From: Clostridium zeae
GTDB taxonomy: Bacteria; Bacillota; Clostridia; Clostridiales; Clostridiaceae
DNA length: 64,000 bases
Reading direction: 5' to 3'
Assembly: GCF_017312485.1 (NCBI RefSeq)
Contig: NZ_BMBA01000001.1
Coordinates: forward strand, 558,001-622,000
In this document: positions 26,241 through 33,696 of the stretch, piece by piece
Layout: every line of letters begins with the position of its first letter
Position numbering within the stretch: position 1 is the first letter of the stretch
Program-made: the position numbers and the translations under genes
Notes under the pieces: generated by a model
The model's database searches: none
What the model was told of the DNA's origin: nothing
The model's input: the letters and a program-made list of their open reading frames with translations, nothing else

Positions 26241-26332
26241 ACTTTATATTATTAAATTTCTCTTGATGGCTATAATGTTATCAAAAACAACTAGCTTAGT
26301 CAACATTGAGGTGTATATAACTTTTATATTTA

Positions 26333-26956
26333 TTATATATGGTGAACCCTATATCTTAAAACGGTTTTTAATTTAGATTTTTCAGTTTTTCTTGCATCTG
26401 AAATATAGATTTCCCTATGTTCTAAAGTTGTTATTTCAAGATCATTTTCTTTTATAAACTCTTTCATTTGTTCAAAGCTTTGTGGTTCGTCGTCATATGA
26501 ACCCATATGAATCATTTGAACTGATAATCCATCTTCCATAGTTTCAAAAGTTACATCCTCTAATAAAGGATGTGGTTTTTTCTTCTTAACATTTTCAAAT
26601 GCTTTTTTCACTACTTCCTCAGTCACAAAATCAGGCTGTCTAATCATTATGGTATACAGCAATTCATCCTTATTCAAAGTATCAGATTTTCTTCCTTCCT
26701 CAGTCAAATCCCATATCCCTTCAAGTGGATAAACGGTGTATTCAAAATACCCCTCTGGTGTGTAGCCTTGCTTTGGCATCATTCTAACTGCATAGGCTAA
26801 CGAATATAATACCCCTATTCTTTCAGCGAAATCTTCATCGTTAGGATTTCCTTTTCCTCTTATCATAAAGAATTTTTGCTTCGGTACTGTAACTAAATCT
26901 GGCTTATTCTTTGGTAAATATAAATTTTTTTCTTGCTTTTTCCACTCGTGTTTCAC
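26333..26956 (-). CDS. GyrI-like small-molecule-binding protein
   Basis: A 207-residue protein starting at a GTG with GGAGGG about 6 bases ahead. The pattern PDLVTVPKQKFFMIRGKGNPND, YAVRMMPKQ, a central YTVYPLEGIWDL and late VQMIHMGSYDDEP, then HREIYISDARK, fits the stand-alone GyrI-like/SOUL-type domain. Related domains bind hydrophobic drugs in MerR-family regulators or hydrolyse cyclopropanoids. No DNA-binding domain is attached, so it probably binds or hydrolyses a small molecule directly. It is a single gene. Confidence 0.75.
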   Translation of the reverse strand: MKHEWKKQEKNLYLPKNKPDLVTVPKQKFFMIRGKGNPNDEDFAERIGVLYSLAYAVRMMPKQGYTPEGYFEYTVYPLEGIWDLTEEGRKSDTLNKDELLYTIMIRQPDFVTEEVVKKAFENVKKKKPHPLLEDVTFETMEDGLSVQMIHMGSYDDEPQSFEQMKEFIKENDLEITTLEHREIYISDARKTEKSKLKTVLRYRVHHI

Positions 26957-27344
26957 AATTACCCTCCTTTTTATCTATGAATTTAAAGTATACTAAAAAA
27001 TATTTTAACTAATAATGGCACTTTGATAGATTTATAGCTCCTATTTAGAACTATCTATAAGATATCACACTTAATACGTCATCATACTGTCATATTACAA
27101 TAAAAATCCTATAAATATCTAGTGTTTAGTATATAATAACCTCTTCTTTATATCCTTGTTGTTATTATTAGACATGTAAAATCTAGAATTATTAACTATA
27201 TAACATGTGTACTTTTTAGGAATAAATGTTATAATAAGGGATATTTAAATTCAAAATTTATAATAAGTAAAGTAACGATACTATAACGAATGCTAGATGT
27301 AATTCTCCATTATATTTTAAAATAAGATTTTATAGGTGATTATT
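26957..27344. other. Intergenic region between divergent genes
   Basis: 388 bases holding the promoters of the GyrI-like gene (-) and the anchored protein gene (+). TATAAT near 27229 could be a rightward -10, but no good -35 is found 17 bases upstream. No repeat or ORF is seen. Confidence 0.35.
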
Positions 27345-27731
27345 ATGAAAAAAATTTTTCTACTCTTACTATTTTTTATTGTGATAACTGCATTATTTGT
27401 ACTATATATCAATAACACTGCGAGTAAGAGTAAAGAAATCAGTTCAATTGAAGTAATTAGGCAGTCGGACAAGAAAAAATGGACACTTTCAGATAAGAAT
27501 ATTATAGATAAATTTGCAATGGCACTAAATGATAAAAAGAAAACTTATGCAAAGCTTGATATACGCCCTTGTGATTATTCTGTAACTATAAATTTTAAAG
27601 ATACTTCGTCCGAAGATTACATGTTGTGGGTAGACAAAGATATAAATGTACAAGGTGTCTTAATGAATGGAGCTTCAATTTGGTTTATAAATAGAAATTC
27701 AAATCCTATTTTTAAGGAAATTTTAAAATAG
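27345..27731 (+). CDS. N-terminally anchored extracytoplasmic protein, unknown
   Basis: A 128-residue protein. The ATG at 27345 is preferred over a GTG at 27336 that overlaps the TAGGTG ribosome binding site. MKKIFLLLLFFIVITALFVLYI is an uncleaved signal anchor (no lipobox Cys). The outside part begins ISSIEVIRQSDKKKWTLSDKN and includes a single Cys near residue 75. Its alternating pattern suggests a small beta-sheet domain. I do not recognise the family. It is followed 64 bases later by the DJ-1/PfpI gene and could be cotranscribed. Confidence 0.5.
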   Translation: MKKIFLLLLFFIVITALFVLYINNTASKSKEISSIEVIRQSDKKKWTLSDKNIIDKFAMALNDKKKTYAKLDIRPCDYSVTINFKDTSSEDYMLWVDKDINVQGVLMNGASIWFINRNSNPIFKEILK

Positions 27732-27795
27732 CACTAAAACATCTATAGTATTACTTTTAAACTAAAATTTATATCAAGGGATTGGAGGATATTAT

Positions 27796-28374
27796 ATGGG
27801 AAAAATATTGGTGTTTATCTTTGATGCAATGGCAGATTATGAAGTAACCTTTATCACTCATTTATTAGGAACCAGTGGGGGTAAAGAGATAATTACAATT
27901 GCATATGAAGATAAAATAATCAAAAGCCGTTCTGGATTTATGTACAAACCTGCAAGATTAGTTACTGAAGTGTTGGACGAAGATGTAGATGGCTTAATTA
28001 TTGGCGGTGGGTGGTATGGAGACACTAGGCCTGAACTAATACAACTAATTAATAGTTTGAATTCAAAGAATAAATTAATAGCAGGTATATGTGGTGCAGG
28101 TACAGTTTTTTTAGCCAAATCAGGTATTCTTAATAATGTAAGATACACTACCCCTGCTGTTAAATGGACTGAAAATCACATTAAAGTATTTGGAGAGAAA
28201 GACCCTTTTCCAAGAGAAAATTTCGTTAAAGCGAGAGTTGTAAAAGATAGCAATATTATAACCGCCCAAGGAACAGCTTTTATAGATTTTGCTATAGAAA
28301 TATATGATTGGTTCAATCTATTTGAAGATCAAGAGGAAAAAGATGAGTTTGTTAAAATCATTAAAGGATTATAA
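27796..28374 (+). CDS. DJ-1/PfpI family protein
   Basis: A 192-residue protein of the class I glutamine-amidotransferase-like fold. It starts KILVFIFDAMADYEV, where the second Glu/Asp supports the nucleophile, and has GLIIGGGWYGD and the nucleophile elbow LIAGICGAGTVFLA with Cys near residue 100. The late segment IITAQGTAFIDFAIEI is also typical. Family members act as amidases, glyoxalases or chaperones; which applies here is unclear. GGAGG precedes the ATG. A terminator follows at 28442. Confidence 0.85.
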   Translation: MGKILVFIFDAMADYEVTFITHLLGTSGGKEIITIAYEDKIIKSRSGFMYKPARLVTEVLDEDVDGLIIGGGWYGDTRPELIQLINSLNSKNKLIAGICGAGTVFLAKSGILNNVRYTTPAVKWTENHIKVFGEKDPFPRENFVKARVVKDSNIITAQGTAFIDFAIEIYDWFNLFEDQEEKDEFVKIIKGL

Positions 28375-28441
28375 GATATTATCTTATTGCTACTTTTAAA
28401 AGTAAATTAGATTTGAACCTTATTAATGAATTTCTTGTAAG

Positions 28442-28475
28442 TTGAAAGGCAACCTCAAAGGGTTGCCTTTATTGC
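28442..28475 (+). terminator. Intrinsic terminator after DJ-1/PfpI gene
   Basis: AAAGGCAACC pairs with GGGTTGCCTTT around a short TCAAA loop, followed by ATT. It is a compact GC-rich stem about 70 bases after the stop codon. Confidence 0.8.
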
Positions 28476-28550
28476 ATCGTATAATAAAGATCTACTATAT
28501 CTTAATTCAAAATTATATTAGTATACATCTACAAATTTGAATTTATTTAA

Positions 28551-28661
28551 TTAATAGTCTTTTTCATTTTGCATATTTTTAATAAAATATATCATAGGAA
28601 TTAAAGTAAATACGAACTCCACAGTAAAAGCAACAACTAACCATATCTGCAAACTCGTATC
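28551..28661 (-). pseudogene. C-terminal remnant of a major-facilitator transporter
   Basis: The reverse strand encodes SLQIWLVVAFTVEFVF, then TLIPMIYFIKNMQNEKDY and a stop, directly after and partly overlapping the end of the DUF4180 gene in another frame. The pattern of a final membrane helix followed by a charged tail matches the C-terminus of an MFS drug exporter. About 90% of such a gene is missing and no start exists. Confidence 0.6.
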
Positions 28662-29026
28662 TACACACTGCTTAACTTTTCTAAAGCTTCTTTTTCACTG
28701 CTTAAAAAGAATATATTCTTCCCATTATTGCTTTCATATATAAAATCTTTAAGGCTTTTACTTGTATAGCCCGAAAAATCTCCTACTATTGCAAGCTTCA
28801 TACGATAGTTTATAAATTTTTGAAGCACTTCACCTGCTAATTTTGTTTTTAAATCAAAGAATTCTTCTACTATTGATGACTTATCCAAAATCATCGCATC
28901 GCTACCAGACTCATAGCTCACTGTAGCTATTAAATCCAGGGCAGATTGAAGATCTGTTATCAGCACTTCACTACTTTTTACAACAGCTATTTCTACTTTA
29001 TTTTCAACTACTTTGTTAATTTCCAT
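28661..29026 (-). CDS. DUF4180 family protein
   Basis: A 121-residue protein. The ATG at 29026 (AAGGAGA about 7 bases ahead) is preferred to one at 29050. The sequence fits the DUF4180 family: EIAVVKSSEVLITDLQSALDLI, then LDKSSIVEEFFDLKTKLAGE, then YRMKLAIVGDFS and FIYESNNGKNIFFL. This family is widespread in Firmicutes and often sits by transcription regulators or drug transporters, but its function is not known. Here the next downstream object is a transporter remnant, so the gene may have outlived its partner. Confidence 0.8.
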   Translation of the reverse strand: MEINKVVENKVEIAVVKSSEVLITDLQSALDLIATVSYESGSDAMILDKSSIVEEFFDLKTKLAGEVLQKFINYRMKLAIVGDFSGYTSKSLKDFIYESNNGKNIFFLSSEKEALEKLSSV

Positions 29027-29376
29027 AGTATCTCTCCTTTTACTTGTCAATTGAGCCTAAAAGTTATGTAGCCTTCTTGCTGTGGCCAATATCTTTATTA
29101 CATGCTTTGAGTAAAATCATTAAGTATGAACAACTCTAATCATAAAAATAAAACTTCTAAAAGTCTATTTTGCTCAGCTTCATCATTTTTCCCATCTGGT
29201 AATAAGTGAAATATAACTTCATCTTTCTTCCACAAACCGCCAATAGAATCAAGCATATACTCAGCTCATTATCCATATGATACCATAATCATATTTACAT
29301 ATAAAACAAAATAATATTTCTTTTCGTAAAGCTAGGCTGAAACAGTGTATTAGATATACTATTAAAAAAGCCTTAT
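29027..29376. other. Intergenic region, probable decayed sequence
   Basis: No supported gene. The reverse strand at 29140-29256 has a 38-codon frame (MLDSIGGLWKKDEVIFHLL and onward) with protein-like composition but no ribosome binding site; it may be the tail of a lost gene. Together with the transporter remnant at 28551 and element A at 29377 it points to local deletion. Confidence 0.4.
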
Positions 29377-29510
29377 ATTATGTATTAAATAAATGTTGTT
29401 ACTGCTATATAAAAGGATAAGCTATAAAATATCAACATTTATTTAATACAGAAGCTAATAGTATAAAAAATATATACAGATTGTATTGTACCAATAGTGC
29501 ATTTGAGTAA
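29377..29510. repeat. Dispersed inverted-repeat element A, copy 2
   Basis: TGTATTAAATAAATGTTG (29381-29398) and CAACATTTATTTAATACA (29433-29450) form a perfect 18-bp inverted repeat. Its reverse complement matches 250-392 over about 130 bases, including outside flanks, so the element is larger than the hairpin. There is no ORF inside. Confidence 0.8.
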
Positions 29511-29680
29511 TTATATTTATGATGAGCATAGAAATTGCATTATATGAAGTTTAAGAATTGAGATAATAGAAATTTCAATTAACTATTTTATACTGTGGTG
29601 GATATTTGTTTCTTCATTATGTAACTGCAAATAAGTAACCTAAATTGGTGAAATATCCGCATTAAGTAGTCATATTAATA

Positions 29681-29743
29681 TTGACATTGACAATTAAATA
29701 ATTTAATATAGTTCATATATGAATTGTTCAATTATGAACTATA
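29681..29743 (+). promoter_or_regulatory. MarR gene promoter with palindromic operator
   Basis: TTGACA (29681-29686), a 17-base spacer and TAATAT (29704-29709) form a good vegetative promoter. Overlapping the -10 and the expected start is an inverted repeat TATAGTTCAT (29707-29716) / ATGAACTATA (29734-29743). Its place between promoter and MarR gene fits autorepression. The 17-base gap between the arms is longer than in many MarR sites. Confidence 0.7.
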
Positions 29744-29761
29744 TTTCAAGGAGGTATTTTT

Positions 29762-30205
29762 ATGGATTACAAGGATTCCAAAGCAAAGCAGGCTGCGGAG
29801 GTAGTTCAATCATTTATGATGGTTAGCAAAACTTTAACAAAATACACACAAAAGAATGCTAATAGTTTAGGTTTGAATTTGCAGCAGTTAGGGGTTTTAA
29901 ATACCATATATTCTTCTCCGTTAATAACTCTTAAAGAAATAACAGAGAAATTATTCATTCCTAAAAGCACAGCAAGTGTTAGCGTCGAAGAGCTTGTTAA
30001 TTTGGGTTTGGTTGAACGTAAATCATCAGAAGAAGATAGACGTCAAATCAACTTAATTTTGACTGACAAAGGCATGGAAATATCAAGAAAGTCAATTCAA
30101 AATCCTGCCTCATATATAGCCATGGTTTCTGCACTTGAAAAAATATCAACGGAAGATATAGACTCACTTCTTCGCATTCATAAGGAACTGTCTAAGTTTC
30201 TATAG
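29762..30205 (+). CDS. MarR family transcriptional regulator
   Basis: A 147-residue winged-helix protein. Residues about 55-105 hold the MarR DNA-binding region: TLKEITEKLFIPKSTASVSVEELVNLGLVERKSSEEDRRQINLILTDKG (key parts are the recognition helix PKSTASVSVEEL and the wing DRRQINL). Outer helices form the dimer interface. AAGGAGG lies 7 bases before the ATG. An inverted repeat lies upstream. No transporter or enzyme gene follows, so its target may be itself or a lost neighbour, such as the MFS remnant 1.1 kb upstream. Confidence 0.9.
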   Translation: MDYKDSKAKQAAEVVQSFMMVSKTLTKYTQKNANSLGLNLQQLGVLNTIYSSPLITLKEITEKLFIPKSTASVSVEELVNLGLVERKSSEEDRRQINLILTDKGMEISRKSIQNPASYIAMVSALEKISTEDIDSLLRIHKELSKFL

Positions 30206-30320
30206 TAGAATAGCAAAAATAGTTATTTTCAAAATGGACGCAATTTTTTTAATTTAACGTCATCATTTAGTTCAGGGCTATATTGTGCAATTAATTTTAT
30301 ATCTTATGTACGTAAAAAAA

Positions 30321-30410
30321 GATGTACTACTTTAAATCGAATTTACTTTAAAGTTCTCACTGCTCTTGATAAAACAATAAAAGTAATTTCTACTAAAAAA
30401 GTAATACATC
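30321..30410. repeat. Dispersed hairpin element B, copy 1
   Basis: GATGTACTACTTT (30321-30333) and AAAGTAATACATC (30398-30410) are complementary except one position, 64 bases apart. The ends match those of the 95-base elements at 48206, 53135 and (degenerate) 54494. It lies between the converging MarR and GHKL genes. Confidence 0.6.
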
Positions 30411-30426
30411 TATATTTTTATTTCTA

Positions 30427-31476
30427 TTAGTTATCTGTCATTTTGCTATGAAGATATTCTTCATATAACTTATCGAAACCTTTTATACCTATAGCTTTTG
30501 CAGTACTTTCATCATAATATTCTTTGAGCTCCTCTACTTTTCCTATAGGCATTTCATATTGTATGATTATTGTACTGCTTAAGAAATACATTTTGTTTTC
30601 CTTAATAAACTTTATAACTTCTGTGAATAGCAAGTCTTTTTCTTCTAAGAATTTTGCTCTTTCTCCATGATAAGTTACTTCTACTATACAATCTGAATAG
30701 GTGTGCTTTGGTTCATTTAATAGAGTCCATTTAACCTCTTTGTTTTTAATTCTGTCATATTCAATAAAATCATTAATATATAGGTCTATCCCTGAAGCTT
30801 CTTCTTTTGTTCCTTTATATAGAACAACCTCATAACCGCCTAATATCTTGCAGGAGTTTAATTTTTTGGCCTTAATATTTCTCACCGTTACTTCTTTTTC
30901 ATTAACCAATATTATAAGTTCATCTTTTTCGATAAACTTTCCATAAATTCTTCCGAGTCTTGATACAATATTATCTATATAGTAATCACTTTCTAACTGC
31001 TTCTTTATATTCTTTTCTAAGTCACTAATTACTATAACAGTTCCTTCTACCAGCTTCGAATTATACGCTATGTTTTCGCTTTGAGACTGAAGCTCGTCAC
31101 TAATTAAATTGAGATCTAAGGAAAACTTTCTTGAGCATCTCTTCTTGTTTGAAAATATCTCTATTTTATTACCTAACTTAAAGAAAGACTTTTTTATGCC
31201 TAATCCAGAGATATGATCTCCATTTTCAAAACCAATTCTAAAGATATCTTCATCTGTGATCTTGCTATGGATGCCTCCACTATTATCACTGATTTTTATT
31301 GAATCATCGGTTATATTTATATTAATCTTACAGGGATTTTTACTAATTGTCACTTCTCTTCTAGCATTAATAGAGTTATCAATAAACCTACTTAGTGATT
31401 TAGATATATCTTCTTCCTCAACTAAGTTTTTTCTTAGGAATTTCTTATCCACTATTACCCTATTTAAACTTACCAT
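30427..31476 (-). CDS. GHKL-fold ATPase (Hsp90/MORC/histidine-kinase-like)
   Basis: A 349-residue protein. The N-terminal Bergerat ATP-binding fold is complete: N-box RFIDNSINA at 30-38, G1 box ISDNSGGI at 62-69, and G2-type lid SGLGIKKSFFKLG at 90-102. No dimerisation/phosphoacceptor domain precedes it, so it is not a histidine kinase. The rest (for instance GTVIVISDLEK, then KNKEVKWTLLNEPKHTYSDC) looks like an S5/transducer domain as in MORC, MutL or Hsp90 relatives, followed by an uncharacterised C-terminus. Stand-alone GHKL ATPases of this kind are found in defence systems and other contexts. AGAGGAG precedes the ATG. It is a single gene. Function is unknown. Confidence 0.7.
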   Translation of the reverse strand: MVSLNRVIVDKKFLRKNLVEEEDISKSLSRFIDNSINARREVTISKNPCKININITDDSIKISDNSGGIHSKITDEDIFRIGFENGDHISGLGIKKSFFKLGNKIEIFSNKKRCSRKFSLDLNLISDELQSQSENIAYNSKLVEGTVIVISDLEKNIKKQLESDYYIDNIVSRLGRIYGKFIEKDELIILVNEKEVTVRNIKAKKLNSCKILGGYEVVLYKGTKEEASGIDLYINDFIEYDRIKNKEVKWTLLNEPKHTYSDCIVEVTYHGERAKFLEEKDLLFTEVIKFIKENKMYFLSSTIIIQYEMPIGKVEELKEYYDESTAKAIGIKGFDKLYEEYLHSKMTDN

Positions 31477-31960
31477 GATTCTCCTCTAATATTAAGTAAT
31501 CTAGTATTACTATATGCTGAGGATTTTATTTTGCTACTGATGTAACCTTTACATTTCCTAATAAAATTTATATTTTCACACTCTATTAAAGTACTATTTT
31601 GAAATTAATGTATATCTTGTTTATACATATGAGTGAGCACTTGTTTAAGACTTTCACCTAATGCAGTCTTTCAAAAAAATCAAAAAACTTTTCCTGACTT
31701 TAATACTCATATGTGATTCAATTCAAAAAATGACAATTATTTTTTAAATAGTTACAAAATATTTGTCAATCTATGATGTATTTTACATTATTTTGTTGTA
31801 TAATGAATAAGTATTAATTTAAAAAACTTTCTGTGCATACACTTTAACGCCATTAAAGTTACATTCCAAGCTTTCATTTATTTAAAGATAAAAATACTAA
31901 ACAATGATTATTTAAAAATCAATATCAGAAAATTTAATTACTATTAAGGGAGAGTATTTT
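31477..31960. other. Divergent intergenic region with nested inverted repeats
   Basis: Within 484 bases the only structure is an inverted repeat ACATATGAGT (31625-31634) / ACTCATATGT (31705-31714) enclosing a second one, AAGACT / AGTCTT, near 31648-31675. It could be another miniature element or a regulatory hairpin. TATAAT at 31799-31804 may serve the chemotaxis gene, but no clear -35 is present. Confidence 0.4.
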
Positions 31961-33109
31961 ATGATTTTATCAAAGGCAGTCGAATTTATTAAAAGTATGT
32001 GTGACGCACAAGCAGATATGATACCTGGTGGTGTTATATACGTAATTACGAGTAAGGACTCTATTGTTTGGCGAAAAGCTTCAAGCGAGTTTGATCTTGG
32101 TATATTTCAAGTTGGCGAAAAGGTGATTTCAAATAGTATGGCAGCTAAAGCCATGAGAGAAAAAGAAACCATTACAGCAAATGTTCCACGTTCATTATAT
32201 GGAATAAGGCTGAAAATCACCTCTGAGCCTATAGTTGATGATGAATACCAAGTTATAGGAGCCTTCTCTACTATATTCCCTGTGGTTCACCCTGTGATAA
32301 AAGCTTTTAAAGACTTTGCGCCAATTTTATCTGAGATGTTTCCAGATGGTGCAGTGATGGCAACTTCAGATTTATCAGATTTTATCGATATACAGCACTC
32401 TAATGAGTTTAAGCTTCCTCAGTTAAGAGCTGGACATCCACTAAATGAAGGAGGAGTTGCAGAAATATCTATAAAAACTAAAAGCCCTGTATCTAAAGAA
32501 TATGATAATTCGTTCTATGGTGTACCAGTTTTATCTGTTGGTTACCCTTTGTTTGATGAAAACAACGAAGAAATTGTAGGAACCTTTAGCTTGATTATAC
32601 CTAAGGTAACTGCTGAAAGGCTTAGGGAGATGTCAACTAGCCTTGAAAAAGGCTTATCAGAAATAGCATCAACTGTTGAAGAATTAGCATCATCTGCATC
32701 AAACATTCATCTAAATGAACAGGGGTTAAACAACAGTATTAATGAAATAACACTTTTGTCTCGTCAAATAAATGCAATCTCTTCATTTATAAAAGAAATT
32801 GCAGATGAGACAAAGATGCTTGGTTTAAATGCAGCTATAGAAGCTGCAAGAGCTGGAGAATCAGGAAGAGGTTTTGGAGTTGTAGCAACACAAATCAGAA
32901 AATTATCAGAACAATCGAAAAGTACTGTTCCTACAATTCAAGAATTAACTAATAAGATTATTTCTAAAGTTAATGAATCAAATATAAAGAGCCAAAGTTC
33001 CCTTTCTTCAAGCCAAGATCAAGCAGCAGCCACAGAACAAATGGCAGCAAGCCTCGAAGGAATAACTTCAATGGCCGAAAAGTTAAATGAAATTGCTCTG
33101 AAATTATAA
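31961..33109 (+). CDS. Soluble methyl-accepting chemotaxis protein
   Basis: A 382-residue protein without membrane helices. Residues 1-220 form a sensory region that looks like two similar halves, with [28 protein letters not shown] and later [29 protein letters not shown] as equivalent strands of a tandem sensor fold. The C-terminal part carries the receptor hairpin tip: [29 protein letters not shown] followed by IRKLSEQSK. It should signal to CheA/CheW in the cytoplasm. The coiled coil is short. No che genes are nearby, so it is an orphan receptor. GGGAGAG precedes the ATG. Confidence 0.85.
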   Translation: MILSKAVEFIKSMCDAQADMIPGGVIYVITSKDSIVWRKASSEFDLGIFQVGEKVISNSMAAKAMREKETITANVPRSLYGIRLKITSEPIVDDEYQVIGAFSTIFPVVHPVIKAFKDFAPILSEMFPDGAVMATSDLSDFIDIQHSNEFKLPQLRAGHPLNEGGVAEISIKTKSPVSKEYDNSFYGVPVLSVGYPLFDENNEEIVGTFSLIIPKVTAERLREMSTSLEKGLSEIASTVEELASSASNIHLNEQGLNNSINEITLLSRQINAISSFIKEIADETKMLGLNAAIEAARAGESGRGFGVVATQIRKLSEQSKSTVPTIQELTNKIISKVNESNIKSQSSLSSSQDQAAATEQMAASLEGITSMAEKLNEIALKL

Positions 33110-33245
33110 TAAATACCTTCTGTGTAAGTAAGCTCTATAGATACTGCAGGTAGCTTCTTCATTTAATTATCAATTAAAAAAGTCAAACCACATATAAACA
33201 AAAAATTTTATGATTATATGAATATACATAATTCCAATGAAAAAT

Positions 33246-33285
33246 AGCCTGACATCAACAATTAACAGATGCCAGGCTACAATTT
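33246..33285 (-). terminator. Hairpin terminator of the SOS-type gene
   Basis: TAGCCTGACATC pairs with GATGCCAGGCTA (one mismatch) around an 11-base loop, just after the stop of the 88-residue gene. On the reverse strand it is followed by TTTTTC. Confidence 0.75.
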
Positions 33286-33292
33286 TCTAACT

Positions 33293-33559
33293 TTAAGCAC
33301 TCATTTTATAAAGATACCACTTACATGTATCCTTAATATATTTGAGTTCTATATTTTTTTGTACTTCATTAATAGTACTTATACATGTGAATACAATAGT
33401 TTCTATTCTATCAATCTTTATTTCATCAACCTTTAATATCTTACTTATAGTAAATACACTGTAGCTTTCATCTTCTGCAAACACTCTAAATCTTACCGGT
33501 ACTATCTTTCCATCTTTATTAAAGGCAGCTACCATTTCAATATTTTTGTTTAACACCAT
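33293..33559 (-). CDS. Small protein with LexA-type promoter, unknown function
   Basis: An 88-residue protein. The ATG at 33559 has GAGGTG 6 bases upstream; a GTG three codons earlier is part of that site. The sequence begins VLNKNIEMVAAFNKDGKIVPVRFRV and later has KILKVDEIKIDRIETIVFTC, consistent with a small beta-barrel-like protein. No family is recognised. Its promoter contains a LexA box, so it is probably DNA-damage inducible. It lies 138 bases downstream of jetC on the same strand but has its own promoter. Confidence 0.6.
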   Translation of the reverse strand: MVLNKNIEMVAAFNKDGKIVPVRFRVFAEDESYSVFTISKILKVDEIKIDRIETIVFTCISTINEVQKNIELKYIKDTCKWYLYKMSA

Positions 33560-33588
33560 TTTCCTCACCTCAAAATCTTATCAATATC

Positions 33589-33618
33589 ATTATATAAGAA
33601 CATTTGTTCGCAAGTCAA
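33589..33618 (-). promoter_or_regulatory. Sigma-A promoter with LexA (SOS) box in the spacer
   Basis: On the reverse strand TTGACT (33613-33618), an 18-base spacer and TATAAT (33589-33594) form a near-consensus promoter. Inside the spacer is CGAACAAATGTTCT (33597-33610), which fits the Gram-positive LexA box GAAC-N4-GTTC with the outer C. LexA bound there would block RNA polymerase. It drives the 88-residue gene starting at 33559. Confidence 0.8.
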
Positions 33619-33696
33619 GATGGTGTATAAAATTTTCCTATTGACAAACATACCTAGGTAGCTAAATCTATAGATTATATAGTACTTTCTATTGTA

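Noticed and set aside
29140-29256. 38-codon leftward frame in the MarR upstream region
   Set aside because: It is protein-like but has no ribosome binding site and is too short to identify; kept only as a note in the intergenic entry.
30427-31476. GHKL protein as a sensor histidine kinase
   Set aside because: There is no membrane segment, sensor domain or H-box, and no response regulator gene is adjacent.
33293-33559. The small gene after jetC as a possible jetD
   Set aside because: JetD is several hundred residues with a Toprim domain; this product has 88 residues, no Toprim motif and its own promoter.
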